From: DASUBV01 sp036501025
GTDB lineage: Bacteria > Actinomycetota > Actinomycetes > Streptosporangiales > Streptosporangiaceae
Reading direction: 5' to 3'
Length of the DNA: 64,000 nucleotides
Assembly: GCA_036501025.1 (NCBI GenBank)
Contig: DASYBB010000170.1
Span: 62,001 to 126,000, forward strand
In this document: positions 8,984 to 17,581 of the stretch, in pieces
Numbering within the stretch: the first letter of the stretch is position 1
How the letters are laid out: the number at the start of each line of letters is the position of its first letter
Made by a program: the position numbers and the translations under genes
The notes under the pieces: model-generated
Databases searched by the model: none
What the model was told of the DNA's origin: nothing
What the model saw: the letters and a program-made list of their open reading frames with translations, nothing else

Positions 8984-9091
8984 TGGATCCTCTCTGGCGT
9001 TGCGCGTGCTCCTGACATCCCCGGAAGGTGAGGTCGCGACTTCATCCGGTCCGGGTGATTGACCACGCGGGCCAGGAGGGCAGTGGCCGGG

Positions 9092-9370
9092 TCAGTGCCG
9101 CGCCGGCGCGCCGTCGTTCCACGCCGAGACCCCGGCGGCCGTCGCGGCCTTGGTCTTCTCCCAGGACTGCCGGAGGACCTCGGCCGGCGGCTGCTCCATC
9201 TCCTGGACCCGCCGCCGGGTCGCCGCGATCAGCGTCATCCCGCCGATGGCGAAGCCCGCCAGCGCGAGGACGGCGCCCGCGCCCACCAGCACCGCGCCGA
9301 CGACCAGCGGCCCGGTGGAGACCTGGAATCCGGCGGGGCCACCGCCGGTCATGGATGTCCGGTCGTGCAT
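9092..9370 (-). CDS. 92-aa two-helix membrane protein (paralogue 2)
   Basis: Paralogue of the previous entry: hydrophobic core at about 21-50 (PLVVGAVLVGAGAVLALAGFAIGG), then TRRRVQEMEQPPAEVLRQSWEKTKAATAAGVSAWN. The conserved PP-[AS]-E and KxxAAT..G..AW pattern in both copies suggests a defined cytoplasmic helix rather than a random tail. The ATG at 9370 has AAGGAG 6 nt upstream and begins 17 nt after the DUF1269-like gene ends, so the two are very likely co-transcribed. Function unknown; a small membrane partner of the DUF1269-like protein is an inference. Confidence 0.7.
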   Translation of the reverse strand: MHDRTSMTGGGPAGFQVSTGPLVVGAVLVGAGAVLALAGFAIGGMTLIAATRRRVQEMEQPPAEVLRQSWEKTKAATAAGVSAWNDGAPARH

Positions 9371-9387
9371 GGCAACTCCTTCCCCGG

Positions 9388-9831
9388 TCACGGCTGTCCG
9401 GGGGCGCTGCCCCCGGCGGGCGGCGGCGGATTGCCGAAGGCTGCCCGCAGCCGGTCCTGCTGCTGCACCGACAGGTCGGAGCGGACCAGCTCCATGCCCT
9501 GCCCCTCGAACGCCTTGGCCACCGTGTCCACCGCGGCGTCGGAGCTGAGCAGCATGAGCACCGAGGTGCCGGGAACCATGTCGCCCTTGACGGACTCGAT
9601 CATCGAGCCGTCGATGGTGGCGTGGCGCATCTTGCTGACCAGCGATGACATCCGGCTGCTGTCGTCGTCGGTCACGTGCTCGGCGGCCATGGGCTGCGAG
9701 GCGTACTGCGGCCAGCGGAGCACGGTGACGTCCTGCACGTCGATCAGGTCCTGGGCGTCCAGCTGCTTGAGCCGCAGGACGGCCTCGTCGGCCCCCTCGG
9801 TGCCCCTGAACCGCCATGCCGTCGTTGACAT
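9388..9831 (-). CDS. DUF1269-like protein lacking the hydrophobic segment
   Basis: 147 aa. The pattern (two alpha/beta repeats; GADEAVLRLKQLDAQDLIDVQDVTVLRW...; MVPGTSVLMLLSSDAAVDTVAKAFEGQGMELVRSDLS) resembles DUF1269/PF06897, whose members have a Gly-rich membrane hairpin in the middle. Here the middle (residues about 50-80) is polar: VTDDDSSRMSSLVSKMRHATIDGSMIESVKGD. The ATG at 9831 is chosen over a longer in-frame start because AAGGAG lies 8 nt before it. First gene of a group with the two 92-aa membrane proteins, which may supply the missing membrane part; that is inference. Confidence 0.6.
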   Translation of the reverse strand: MSTTAWRFRGTEGADEAVLRLKQLDAQDLIDVQDVTVLRWPQYASQPMAAEHVTDDDSSRMSSLVSKMRHATIDGSMIESVKGDMVPGTSVLMLLSSDAAVDTVAKAFEGQGMELVRSDLSVQQQDRLRAAFGNPPPPAGGSAPGQP

Positions 9832-10113
9832 CGACTCGACTCCTTCCCGGCGCTGGAAGCGGCCGCCGCCCGGCTCGCGCGTGCCGTCCCTGCCGGCCCA
9901 CGCGCCAGCCACGGCTGCCGGTGATACGAGCCAATGTGCTGCCCTGCGCCCCCGCCCGCCTCGCCCGCACGGGGTGAAATCCGCCGGCCGCACGCGCCGC
10001 CGCCCGGGGCGGTGCGATCGCTAGCCACCCTGGTGATGTGGGGCGGGGCGGCCGCGCCGAGAGTGGTGGGCGTGACCACTGGGGTGAGCTAGTCACACGG
10101 TGAGGAGCCGGAG

Positions 10114-10734
10114 ATGAACCTCGTGGACGTCGCGGGCGTTTCGCTGCCCGTCTCGCCGTTCCCGCCGCTGGCCGTCGGGTTCTTCGGCCTGGGCACGGGC
10201 TACCTGATCTACGGCGCCCAGGAGCTGTTCGGCTACCCCAAGCGCGACGAGCAGGTCGACCGCGCGACCGGCATCTGGGGCATCTGGATGCCGGGCTTCA
10301 TGCAGTTCCTGGCCGGCACCATCCTCTTCCTCGGGCTGACCCTGTTCGGCACGTTCACCTCGGCGCCGCTGTACATGGCGGCCCTGGCGTTCACCGCGTA
10401 CGGCGTGCACTGGTTCGCGCTGGGCTGGATCCGGATGCGCGGCGCTGACGCGCGGGCCAACATCGGGATGACGATCGCGTTCATCGTCATCTCCGTGCTC
10501 GGCATCGTGGTCTTCTTCAAGGCCCACGACAACCCGGTGGCGGGCGTGTTCATCGGCCTGACCTGCGTGTACGTCGCGGAGTTCTTCGCCACGCTCGGTG
10601 CCGACGCCCCCAAGCTCAGCAAGCCCGGCGGCCGCGCGCTGGGCTTCTTCCACCTGGGCACGGGCGCGTGGCTGATGTACCTGGTCTTCGCCGTCGCCCT
10701 GAACTTCGTCCTGAAGTACACCCTGCCGCTGTGA
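10114..10734 (+). CDS. acetate uptake transporter family (GPR1/FUN34/YaaH) protein
   Basis: 206 aa with six hydrophobic segments, matching the AceTr size. The first helix PPLAVGFFGLGTGYLIYG resembles the family's NPAPLGL..FG.TT start. GIWMPGFMQFLAGTILFLGLTLFGTF...LAFTAYGVHWFALG corresponds to the typical QLLAG......FG...F.SYG.FW core. The family carries acetate or succinate by proton symport or channel-like uptake. The first motif is degenerate, so the substrate is uncertain. Ribosome site GGTGAGGAG about 9 nt before the ATG; an AGTGGT-N7-ACCACT inverted repeat at 10062-10080 lies just upstream and could be an operator. Confidence 0.6.
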   Translation: MNLVDVAGVSLPVSPFPPLAVGFFGLGTGYLIYGAQELFGYPKRDEQVDRATGIWGIWMPGFMQFLAGTILFLGLTLFGTFTSAPLYMAALAFTAYGVHWFALGWIRMRGADARANIGMTIAFIVISVLGIVVFFKAHDNPVAGVFIGLTCVYVAEFFATLGADAPKLSKPGGRALGFFHLGTGAWLMYLVFAVALNFVLKYTLPL

Positions 10735-10916
10735 GCGCGGGGGAGGACCGGGCGGCGCCGCGCTTCCGGACGCCCTCCGGCCGAGGATGATCGAGCCCCC
10801 TCGTCGCGTCTAAGACGTCCGACCAGCCTCTACGTAACGTGATTAAACCAGGTCAGGGCACGTTTCGTCAGGAAAATCGGCAGGTCGGGGAATCGGGTCG
10901 ACGCGTCCCGGAATGA

Positions 10917-10943
10917 TTGCGTACGGCGGCGATGATCTAGGCT
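10917..10943 (+). promoter_or_regulatory. candidate leaderless promoter of the MFS gene
   Basis: TTGCGT (10917-10922) and TAGGCT (10938-10943) are 15 bp apart. The -10 hexamer ends 9 nt before the ATG at 10953 and no Shine-Dalgarno is visible, so transcription would start at or next to the initiation codon. Confidence 0.35.
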
Positions 10944-10952
10944 GCGGCCGAG

Positions 10953-12494
10953 ATGATCTCCCCAGCTACCGCGGCGGCGCCGGCCGGCGCCCGGCACCGC
11001 GGCCCGATCCTGGCCGCGCTGATGGCCACGATGGCGCTGTCGGCCATGGACAACACGGTCGTGGCCACCGCGATCCCGCAGGTGGTCCGCGACCTCGGCG
11101 GGTTCTCGCTGTTCAGCTGGGTGTTCTCGGCCTACCTGCTCACCCAGACGGTGACGATCCCGGTGTGCGGGAAGCTGGCCGACCAGTGGGGGCGCAAGCC
11201 GATCCTGGTCGTCGGGACGATCGTCTTCCTGGTCTTCTCCGGGCTGTGCGCCCTGTCCTGGAACATGGTCAGCCTGATCGCGTTCCGCGGCCTGCAGGGC
11301 ATCGGCGCGGCCGCGATCATGGCCACCGTCAACACCCTGGCCGGGGACCTGTACGCGCTGGCCGAGCGCGGCCGCGTGCAGGGCTGGCTGTCCAGCGTGT
11401 GGGGCGTGTCGGCGGTGCTCGGGCCGGCCCTCGGCGGGTCGCTGGCCCAGTACGCGTCGTGGCGGTGGATCTTCGTCATCAACCTGCCGGTGGGGGCGGT
11501 CTCGCTCACGCTCATCGGCCGGTTCCTGCACGAGCGCGTGACCCGGAAGCGGCACCGGGTGGACGTGCTCGGCGGGCTGCTCATCCTGATCGCGGCCGGG
11601 TCGCTGGTGTTCGGGCTGCTGCAGGGCGGCGTCGCGTGGGGCTGGCTGTCGCCGCCCGGCGTGGCCGTGTTCGCCGTGACGGTCGTGGCCACCGGGCTGG
11701 CCGTCGTGGTCGAGCGGCGGGTGCCCGAGCCGATCATGCCGCCCTGGGTGTGGAGCCGCCGGGTGCTGGCCGGGTCGGGCCTCGGCGCGGCCGGGCTGGG
11801 CGTGCTGGTCATCGGGCCGAGCACGTTCCTGCCCACCTACGGCCAGGAGGTGCTCGGCCTGGGCGCCGTCCTGGCCGGCGCCGTGCTGGCCACCATGAGC
11901 CTGGGCTGGCCGCTGGCGTCGTCGCAGTCGGCGCGGATGTTCCTGCGGATCGGGTTCCGGGACACGGCCCTGATCGGGTCGTCGGTGTGCCTGGCCGGCG
12001 TGCTGATCTTTGCCCTGCTGCCGCAGCCGGCCGGCGTGGGAATCGCGGTGGCCAGCACGTTCGTGCTCGGCTTCGGGCTGGGCCTGCTGTCGGTCTGCAC
12101 GGTAGTGGGCCCGCAGTCCACCGTCGCCTGGGAGCAGCGCGGCGTGGTGACCGGGTCCATGATGTTCTGCCGGTACCTGGGCCAGAGCCTGGGCGCGGCC
12201 ATCTTCGGCGCGGTGTTCAACGCGGCGATCCTGCGCCGCCTGCGGTCCGCTCCGCCGGCGCTGCAGGGCCGGCTCCCGCATCAGGTCAACGCCGTGGGCA
12301 CCGTGCTGGGCCGGCCCGGCGGGCTGGCCGCGAACGCGGTCGACAGCTACCTGCGGCAGGCCATCTCGGCGGGCACGCACGACGTCTACCTCGGGCTGTC
12401 CGGCGTGGCGGTCGTCACCCTGGCGGTGATCGCGATCGTCCCGCGCCGGTTCGAGACCACCGCGGGCGCAGCCGCCGACGTTCCCGGCGAGTAG
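10953..12494 (+). CDS. MFS drug exporter, DHA2 (EmrB/QacA-like) family
   Basis: 513 aa, a 14-helix multidrug/proton antiporter. Motif A GKLADQWGRKPIL lies about residues 73-85, the R of GLQGIGAAAIMATVN follows, and motif C is GVSAVLGPALGG (about 151-162). A DNTVVATAIPQVVRDL motif near 33-48 is typical of DHA2 members. The substrate cannot be predicted. No TetR/MarR regulator is adjacent; upstream are the acetate-type transporter (218 bp) and downstream the convergent NTF2-like gene (6 bp). Probable leaderless start. Confidence 0.9.
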   Translation: MISPATAAAPAGARHRGPILAALMATMALSAMDNTVVATAIPQVVRDLGGFSLFSWVFSAYLLTQTVTIPVCGKLADQWGRKPILVVGTIVFLVFSGLCALSWNMVSLIAFRGLQGIGAAAIMATVNTLAGDLYALAERGRVQGWLSSVWGVSAVLGPALGGSLAQYASWRWIFVINLPVGAVSLTLIGRFLHERVTRKRHRVDVLGGLLILIAAGSLVFGLLQGGVAWGWLSPPGVAVFAVTVVATGLAVVVERRVPEPIMPPWVWSRRVLAGSGLGAAGLGVLVIGPSTFLPTYGQEVLGLGAVLAGAVLATMSLGWPLASSQSARMFLRIGFRDTALIGSSVCLAGVLIFALLPQPAGVGIAVASTFVLGFGLGLLSVCTVVGPQSTVAWEQRGVVTGSMMFCRYLGQSLGAAIFGAVFNAAILRRLRSAPPALQGRLPHQVNAVGTVLGRPGGLAANAVDSYLRQAISAGTHDVYLGLSGVAVVTLAVIAIVPRRFETTAGAAADVPGE

Positions 12495-12500
12495 CGCCGG

Positions 12501-13331
12501 TCAGGCGCCCGCGGCGGGCGGATCGATGTCCTCGTAGAGGCGGGCCGCGGCCAGCAGCCCGTCGGGGCCGCGCTCGCAGACGACGATCCCGGCCTGGGGC
12601 GACAGGTCGTGGCGGCCCCACCGGGCGATGTTGAACTCCACGGCGCAGCGGACGCCGTCGTCGGTCACGGCGCACACCTCGAGCGGGAGGCCGCCGCCCG
12701 CGCCGAAGCGCGCGGCGAAGAACGAGCGGAGCTCAGCGCGGCCGCGGTGGATGGCATCCGGGCCGATCGACTCGCGCGCGTACCCGTCCGGCGTGAAGGC
12801 GCCCGCAGCCGCCTCGGCGTCGCCGGCCTCCACCGCATCCAGGTAGCGGCCGACGATGTCACTCGGGCGGGTCCCGCCGGGCTTGAGGATGGGCGGCCGG
12901 AGGTGGTGCCGCCCGTCGACGGGCCATTGGCTGCAGTAGGTGCGGAACACCACCGACCGGGGACCGGTCGACTCGGCGACGACCGCGATCGGCCAGCCCT
13001 GGTCCTGGCCGTCGCGGGTCAGGTGGGCCAGCAGCTCGACCACGGCCCGGCCGCTGATGCAGGTCGCGTACACGGTCTCGATCCGCGCGTGCAGCCCGGC
13101 CAGCCAGGACTTGTTCTGGCTGACGAACTGCCGCAGCTCCCGGTGGCCGTGGATCACCCCGGCCTTCGGGTCGTAGATCACGATCTCGCCCGGCCACGCC
13201 GCGTGCAGGGCGTGGGCGTCCTTCTCGGTCAGCGCGGCGAGGTACTGCGCGACCGGGTCCGTCTGGCCGGCGGCCCGCGCCTGCCGGCGCGCCAGCTCGA
13301 CGGCGGTGGTGAACTCCGGAAACCAGGGCAT
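12501..13331 (-). CDS. tandem SnoaL/NTF2-like domain protein
   Basis: 276 aa made of two cone-like alpha/beta domains of about 130 residues each. Domain 1 is DPVAQYLAALTEKDAHALHAAWPGEIVIYDPKAGVIHGHRELRQFVSQN...; domain 2 is DIVGRYLDAVEAGDAEAAAGAFTPDGYARESIGPDAIHRGRAELRSFFAARF.... Both begin with the same (Y)LxAxxxxDAxAxxxAxxP pattern, suggesting an internal duplication. NTF2-like folds serve as small enzymes or ligand-binding domains, and no catalytic residues stand out. The start codon has only a weak GAGGTTGAG upstream. Monocistronic and convergent with the exporter. Confidence 0.75.
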   Translation of the reverse strand: MPWFPEFTTAVELARRQARAAGQTDPVAQYLAALTEKDAHALHAAWPGEIVIYDPKAGVIHGHRELRQFVSQNKSWLAGLHARIETVYATCISGRAVVELLAHLTRDGQDQGWPIAVVAESTGPRSVVFRTYCSQWPVDGRHHLRPPILKPGGTRPSDIVGRYLDAVEAGDAEAAAGAFTPDGYARESIGPDAIHRGRAELRSFFAARFGAGGGLPLEVCAVTDDGVRCAVEFNIARWGRHDLSPQAGIVVCERGPDGLLAAARLYEDIDPPAAGA

Positions 13332-13512
13332 CTCAACCTCATGATCGGCTGACGGCGGGCAGGCGGCCGTTCCTGGTCAATGTAGTCGTCTCGCGCCCGG
13401 CCCGGCCGCGGGACGCACCCGGGGAGGCCGGCTCTCGCGTGGGCCCCGGCCCGCCGGGGCACAATGGCCAGAGTCGCGCCCATCGCGGGCAGTTGCCGGG
13501 GGGCGCCGGGAC

Positions 13513-13548
13513 CGGGGGAATCGCGGGAATCGGGGGAATCGGGGAGGA
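13513..13548. repeat. 9-bp tandem repeat in the leader of the MOSC fusion gene
   Basis: Three copies of CGSGGGAAT (13513-13521, 13522-13530, 13531-13539) followed by a diverged copy, CGGGGAGGA, which supplies the ribosome site. The Shine-Dalgarno may have arisen inside this repeat. Confidence 0.75.
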
Positions 13549-13557
13549 GCGCGGCTG

Positions 13558-15330
13558 GTGATCGCGGAACGGCGGACCGGGAGCCTGCTGTCGGTGAACG
13601 TGGGCCTGCCCAGGGACGTCGACTGGCACGGCCGCACGGTGCACACGGGCGTGTGGAAGCGGCCGGTGCGCGGGCCCCAGCAGGTGCGCCGGCTGAACAT
13701 CGACGGTGACGGGCAGGGCGACCTGGCCGGGCACGGCGGAGAGCACCGCGCGGTGTTCGTGTACCAGATCGATTCCTACCAGTACTGGCGCCAGCAGCTG
13801 AGCCGCGACGATTTCGAGTACGGCCAGTTCGGGGAGAACTTCACGATCGCGGGGCTGGCCGATGACCGGGTCTGCATCGGCGACCGGTACGAGATCGGCG
13901 AGGCGCTGTTCGAGGTGACCCAGCCGCGGGTCACCTGCTACCGGGTGGGCATCCGGATGAGCGACCCGCAGATCCCCGCCCTGCTCGTCTCCCACCGCCG
14001 GCCGGGGTTCTACTTCCGGGTGCTGCGCGAGGGCGCGGTGTCGGCCGGGGACGAGATCGTGCAGGTCGCGGCCGGGCCGGGGGAAATGACGGTGTCCGAG
14101 GTCGACGCGCTGCTCTACCTGCCGGGGCATCCCCGGAAGGGCGTCGAGCGGGCGCTGGCGATCCCGGCGCTGCCCGAGGGGTGGAAAGCCTCGTTCCGGG
14201 CCATTCTCGGGCAGGCTGACGGCGCCGGCGCCGCGGGCAACGCCGGGCTGGCGGCCGAGAGCCCGCCGCCCGCGTGGCCGGGATTCCGGCCGCTGGCCGT
14301 GACCGCGGTCGAGCCCGAGAGCACCGCGGTGGTGTCGGTCCGCCTGGCCGACCCCGCCGGCGGCGCCCTGCCGGCCGCCCGGCCCGGCCAGTTCCTCACC
14401 CTGAAGCTGCCCGCGGCACCCGGCGCCCCGCTGCTGCGCAGCTACTCGCTGTCGGGCGCGCCGGGCGACGCCGCGTACCGGATCAGCGTCAAGCGCGAGC
14501 CGCACGGCGCGGGCAGCGAGTACGTGCACACCCGGGTGCGGGCCGGCGACCGGCTGGAGGCCGCCGCCCCGCGCGGCACGTTCATCCTCGCGGCCGGTCC
14601 CGCGCCCGTCCTGCTGGTCAGCGCGGGCGTGGGGGCGACGCCGGTGCTGGCCATGCTCCACGCGCTGGCCGCCACCACGCCCGGCCGGGAGGTCTGGTGG
14701 CTGCACGGCGCCCGCAGCCGGGCGCAGGAGCCGTTCGCGGCCGAATCGCGGTCCCTGCTGGCGGCCATGCCGCACGGGCACCTGCAGGTCTGCTACAGCC
14801 ACCCGGACCCCGCCGACGTCCTGGGGCGCGACTACCAGGCCCGGGGCCACCTGTCGGCGGAGGCCCTGGCCGCGCTGGGCGTGCCCCGCGACGCCGATGC
14901 CTACATCTGCGGCCCGGCCGCGTTCATGAGCGACGTCACCGCGGCCCTGGTCAGCATGGGCGTCGACGCCGCCCGGGTGCACACCGAGATCTTCGGCTCC
15001 GGCCCGTCCCAGACGCCCGGCATCGCGCCGGCCCCGGCCCGGCCGCCGCACCCGCCGGCCGGCCAGCCGGGCGACGGTCCCAGGGTCGCCTTCTCCCGCA
15101 GCGGCCTGACGGTTCCCTGGGACCGGCAGTTCGGCAGCCTGCTGGAGCTGGCCGAGGCCTGCGACGTGCCGGTGCGCTGGTCCTGCCGCACCGGCGTCTG
15201 CCACAGCTGCGAGAGCGGGCTGCTGTCAGGAAAGGTCAGCTACGCCCCCGATCCGGTCGACGAGCCCGCCGCGGGCAGCATCCTGATCTGCTGCTCCGAG
15301 CCCGACGGCGACCTGGCCGTCGACCTGTGA
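13558..15330 (+). CDS. MOSC-ferredoxin reductase-2Fe-2S ferredoxin fusion protein
   Basis: 590 aa. Residues about 1-165 are a YiiM-type MOSC domain (GDGQGDLAGHGGEHRAVFVYQ; GENFTIAGL), followed by a short three-helix linker to about 215. Residues about 240-480 are a flavodoxin/ferredoxin-NADP reductase module (FAD motif RSYSLSG; GVGATPVLAMLHAL; CGPAAFM). The C-terminal 75 residues are a plant-type 2Fe-2S ferredoxin with C543, C548, C551 and C578 or C579. MOSC domains bind molybdenum cofactor, so this looks like a self-contained NAD(P)H-driven reductase of N-hydroxylated compounds. GTG start with GGGGAGGAG 8 nt upstream. Its last 105 bp overlap the end of helR on the other strand. Confidence 0.88.
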   Translation: MIAERRTGSLLSVNVGLPRDVDWHGRTVHTGVWKRPVRGPQQVRRLNIDGDGQGDLAGHGGEHRAVFVYQIDSYQYWRQQLSRDDFEYGQFGENFTIAGLADDRVCIGDRYEIGEALFEVTQPRVTCYRVGIRMSDPQIPALLVSHRRPGFYFRVLREGAVSAGDEIVQVAAGPGEMTVSEVDALLYLPGHPRKGVERALAIPALPEGWKASFRAILGQADGAGAAGNAGLAAESPPPAWPGFRPLAVTAVEPESTAVVSVRLADPAGGALPAARPGQFLTLKLPAAPGAPLLRSYSLSGAPGDAAYRISVKREPHGAGSEYVHTRVRAGDRLEAAAPRGTFILAAGPAPVLLVSAGVGATPVLAMLHALAATTPGREVWWLHGARSRAQEPFAAESRSLLAAMPHGHLQVCYSHPDPADVLGRDYQARGHLSAEALAALGVPRDADAYICGPAAFMSDVTAALVSMGVDAARVHTEIFGSGPSQTPGIAPAPARPPHPPAGQPGDGPRVAFSRSGLTVPWDRQFGSLLELAEACDVPVRWSCRTGVCHSCESGLLSGKVSYAPDPVDEPAAGSILICCSEPDGDLAVDL

Positions 15331-17490
15331 CGGCCGGGAGCTGGTCAGGATGACGAGCTGCTGGGTCGCCCGGGTCATCGCGACATAGCGGTCAACCGCC
15401 CCCTCGATGCCCGGCCCGAAAGCCTCCGGGTCGACGAGGACGACCAGGTCGAACTCCAGCCCCTTGGACAGCTCCGGGGTCAGCGACCGGACCCGGGGCG
15501 TCGCGGCGAGCCGGGGATCGCCGATCACGCAGGCGATCCCCTCGGCGTGCGCGGCGAGCCACGCGCCGAGGATCGAGCCCAGCTCCGCGGCCGCCCCGTA
15601 CCGGACCGGGACGCCGCTGCTGCGGATCGAGGTGGGCACGTTGGCGTCCGGGAGCACGGCCCGGATGACCGGCTCGGCGTGCGCCATGACCTCCTCCGGC
15701 GTCCGGTAGTTGATGTTCAGGGAGGCCAGGGTGATCCGGTCGAGCCCGATCCGCTCGAGCCGCTGCCGCCACGACTCGGTGAAGCCGTGCCGGGCCTGGG
15801 CCCGGTCGCCGACGATGGTGAAGCTCCGGGACGGGCAGCGCAGCAGCAGCATCTGCCACTCCGCGTCGGTCAGTTCCTGGGCCTCGTCCACGACGATGTG
15901 CGCGAACGGGCCGGCCAGCCGGTCCGGGTCGGTGCCGGGCAAGGCGGCCTCGTTGACCAGGACGTCACGGAAATCCTCGCCGCGCAGCATCGTCACCAGG
16001 CCGGTGCCGTACTCGTCGTCGGCGACCTCGATCAGGTCATCGACGACCCGGTTCATCTGCTCGCGCTCGGCCGCGACGGCGGCGTCATGCCGGCGCTGGC
16101 GCCGCGATGCCTGCGGGTCCCCGAGCCGGTGCCGGGCCGCGTCCAGCAGCGGCAGGTCGGATACCGTCCAGGCCCGGGGGTCCTCGCGCTGCAGCCGGGC
16201 GACGTCAGCGGGGCTGAGCCACGGCGCGCACAGCCGCAGGTAGGCGGGCACCGACCACAGGTCCCCGACCAGGTCGTCCGGCTCGATCAGCGGCCACGCC
16301 CGGTTCAGGGCCGCGCGCAGTTCCCGGTTCTGCAGCAGCGACGCGCGCACCAGGCCGGGCGCGGCGTCGCCGTCGTAGCCGTCGGTCAGGATCGTGAGCA
16401 GCTCGTCCCAGATCTGGTCGCGCGCCTCGTTGTGCGGCGTGCCCGGATCCGGGGCGTCGAACGCCTCGGCCCAGTCATCGGCGGTCAGCCGGAGGCTGGC
16501 CCAGTGGGTCGCGACTGTCATCGGCGTGGCGGGCGGCTTCTCGTAGAACCGGACGGCGGCCTCGATCGCCCGCACCAGGTCCGCGGACGACTTCAGGCGG
16601 CCCGCCGCCGGGTCGGCCTCGGCCGGTGCCGTGGCGCCCTCGGGAATGAGGTCCCGCAGGGTGGCGGTCAGCACCCCCTCCTCGCCCAGGCTGGGCAGGA
16701 CGTCGCCGACATAGGCCAGGTAGGGCTGGTGCGGGCCGACGAACAGGACGCCGCCCCGGCGGTGACCCAGGCGCGGGTCGGAATACAGCAGGTAGGCGGT
16801 GCGGTGCAGGGCGACGACGGTCTTGCCCGTGCCCGGCCCGCCGTCGACGACCAGCGCGCCGCGCGACCCGGCGCGGATGATGGCGTCCTGGTCGGCCTGG
16901 ATGGTGCCGAGCACGTCGCGCATCCGGGGCGACCGGCTGCCGCCCAGGCTGGCGATGAAGGCGGACTGGTCATCGAGCGCGGCGTGCCCGTCCAGCCCGT
17001 CCGCGGTGAAGACCTCGTCCCAGTAGTCGCTGACCCGGCCGCGGGTCCAGCGGTACCGGCGGCGGCTGGTCAGCCCCATCGGGCTGGCGTGGGTCGCGCC
17101 GAAGAACGGCTCGGCCGCGGGGGAGCGCCAGTCCAGGAGCAGGCGGCGGCCCGTGCTGTCGGTGAGGCCCAGCCGCCCGATGTACACGGGCCCGGAACTG
17201 CCCGCGGTGACGATGTGCCCGAGGCACAGGTCCAGGCCGAACCGGCGCAGGGTCCGCAGGCGGGCGGCCAGCCGGTGGATCTCCAGGTCCCGGTCCAGGG
17301 CCTGCTGGCCGATGCCGCCGGGCGCCCGGCGCTCGGCGTCCAGGCGGTCGGACAGGTCGGCGATGGACTGCTCCAGGCAGTCCGCGATGGCCGCGAACTG
17401 CTGCTCGTCGCCGGCGATGAGCGCCGGGTCGGCCTTGGCGGTGAGGCGGTCGGGAAGGTCAAACGCGCTGGTGGCCAGCGGGTTCACCAC
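15226..17490 (-). CDS. helR: RNA polymerase recycling ATPase HelR (HelD-like)
   Basis: 754 aa UvrD/Rep-like superfamily 1 ATPase. The N-terminal coiled-coil arm (about 25-90) is followed by the HelD/HelR feature LLLDWRSPAAEPFF (117-130), Walker A GGPGTGKT (217-224), Walker B VVDEAQ (533-538), the GDRAQ motif and a C-terminal VAMTRATQ motif. HelD-class proteins insert arms into RNA polymerase channels and remove it from DNA; HelR members displace rifamycins and give tolerance. GTG start, GGAG 6 nt before it. The promoter contains a 19-bp inverted repeat like the rifamycin-associated element. The last ~35 residues lie antisense to the ferredoxin domain of the neighbour and are probably dispensable. 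Confidence 0.85.
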   Translation of the reverse strand: MVNPLATSAFDLPDRLTAKADPALIAGDEQQFAAIADCLEQSIADLSDRLDAERRAPGGIGQQALDRDLEIHRLAARLRTLRRFGLDLCLGHIVTAGSSGPVYIGRLGLTDSTGRRLLLDWRSPAAEPFFGATHASPMGLTSRRRYRWTRGRVSDYWDEVFTADGLDGHAALDDQSAFIASLGGSRSPRMRDVLGTIQADQDAIIRAGSRGALVVDGGPGTGKTVVALHRTAYLLYSDPRLGHRRGGVLFVGPHQPYLAYVGDVLPSLGEEGVLTATLRDLIPEGATAPAEADPAAGRLKSSADLVRAIEAAVRFYEKPPATPMTVATHWASLRLTADDWAEAFDAPDPGTPHNEARDQIWDELLTILTDGYDGDAAPGLVRASLLQNRELRAALNRAWPLIEPDDLVGDLWSVPAYLRLCAPWLSPADVARLQREDPRAWTVSDLPLLDAARHRLGDPQASRRQRRHDAAVAAEREQMNRVVDDLIEVADDEYGTGLVTMLRGEDFRDVLVNEAALPGTDPDRLAGPFAHIVVDEAQELTDAEWQMLLLRCPSRSFTIVGDRAQARHGFTESWRQRLERIGLDRITLASLNINYRTPEEVMAHAEPVIRAVLPDANVPTSIRSSGVPVRYGAAAELGSILGAWLAAHAEGIACVIGDPRLAATPRVRSLTPELSKGLEFDLVVLVDPEAFGPGIEGAVDRYVAMTRATQQLVILTSSRPSQVDGQVAVGLGAADQDAARGGLVDRIGGVADLS

Positions 17491-17545
17491 ATTGGCTCCG
17501 ATCTGAGGTGGTCATGGTCAGCGGCTCCGGTGCCTTCGGCCTGCG

Positions 17546-17576
17546 ATTATGCGGCATGACCGGGGTCTTGCGGCAA
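17546..17576 (-). promoter_or_regulatory. candidate helR promoter overlapping the inverted repeat
   Basis: Minus strand: TTGCCG (17576-17571, inside the inverted repeat) as -35 and CATAAT (17551-17546) as -10, spacer 19 bp. The -10 is about 56 bp upstream of the helR GTG. Confidence 0.45.
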
Positions 17577-17581
17577 GCCCC
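17563..17581. promoter_or_regulatory. rifamycin-associated-element-like inverted repeat
   Basis: GGGTCTTGCGGCAAGCCCC is a 19-bp near-perfect palindrome (one arm mismatch), 73 bp upstream of helR. It matches my recollection of the rifamycin-associated element, a 19-bp inverted repeat with a CTTGC/GCAAG core found before rifamycin-inducible resistance genes. It covers the -35 region of promoter-like sequences in both directions. Confidence 0.65.

Noticed and set aside
10953..12494. Rifamycin-linked exporter paired with helR
   Set aside because: No RAE-like palindrome is seen upstream and it lies on the other side of unrelated genes.
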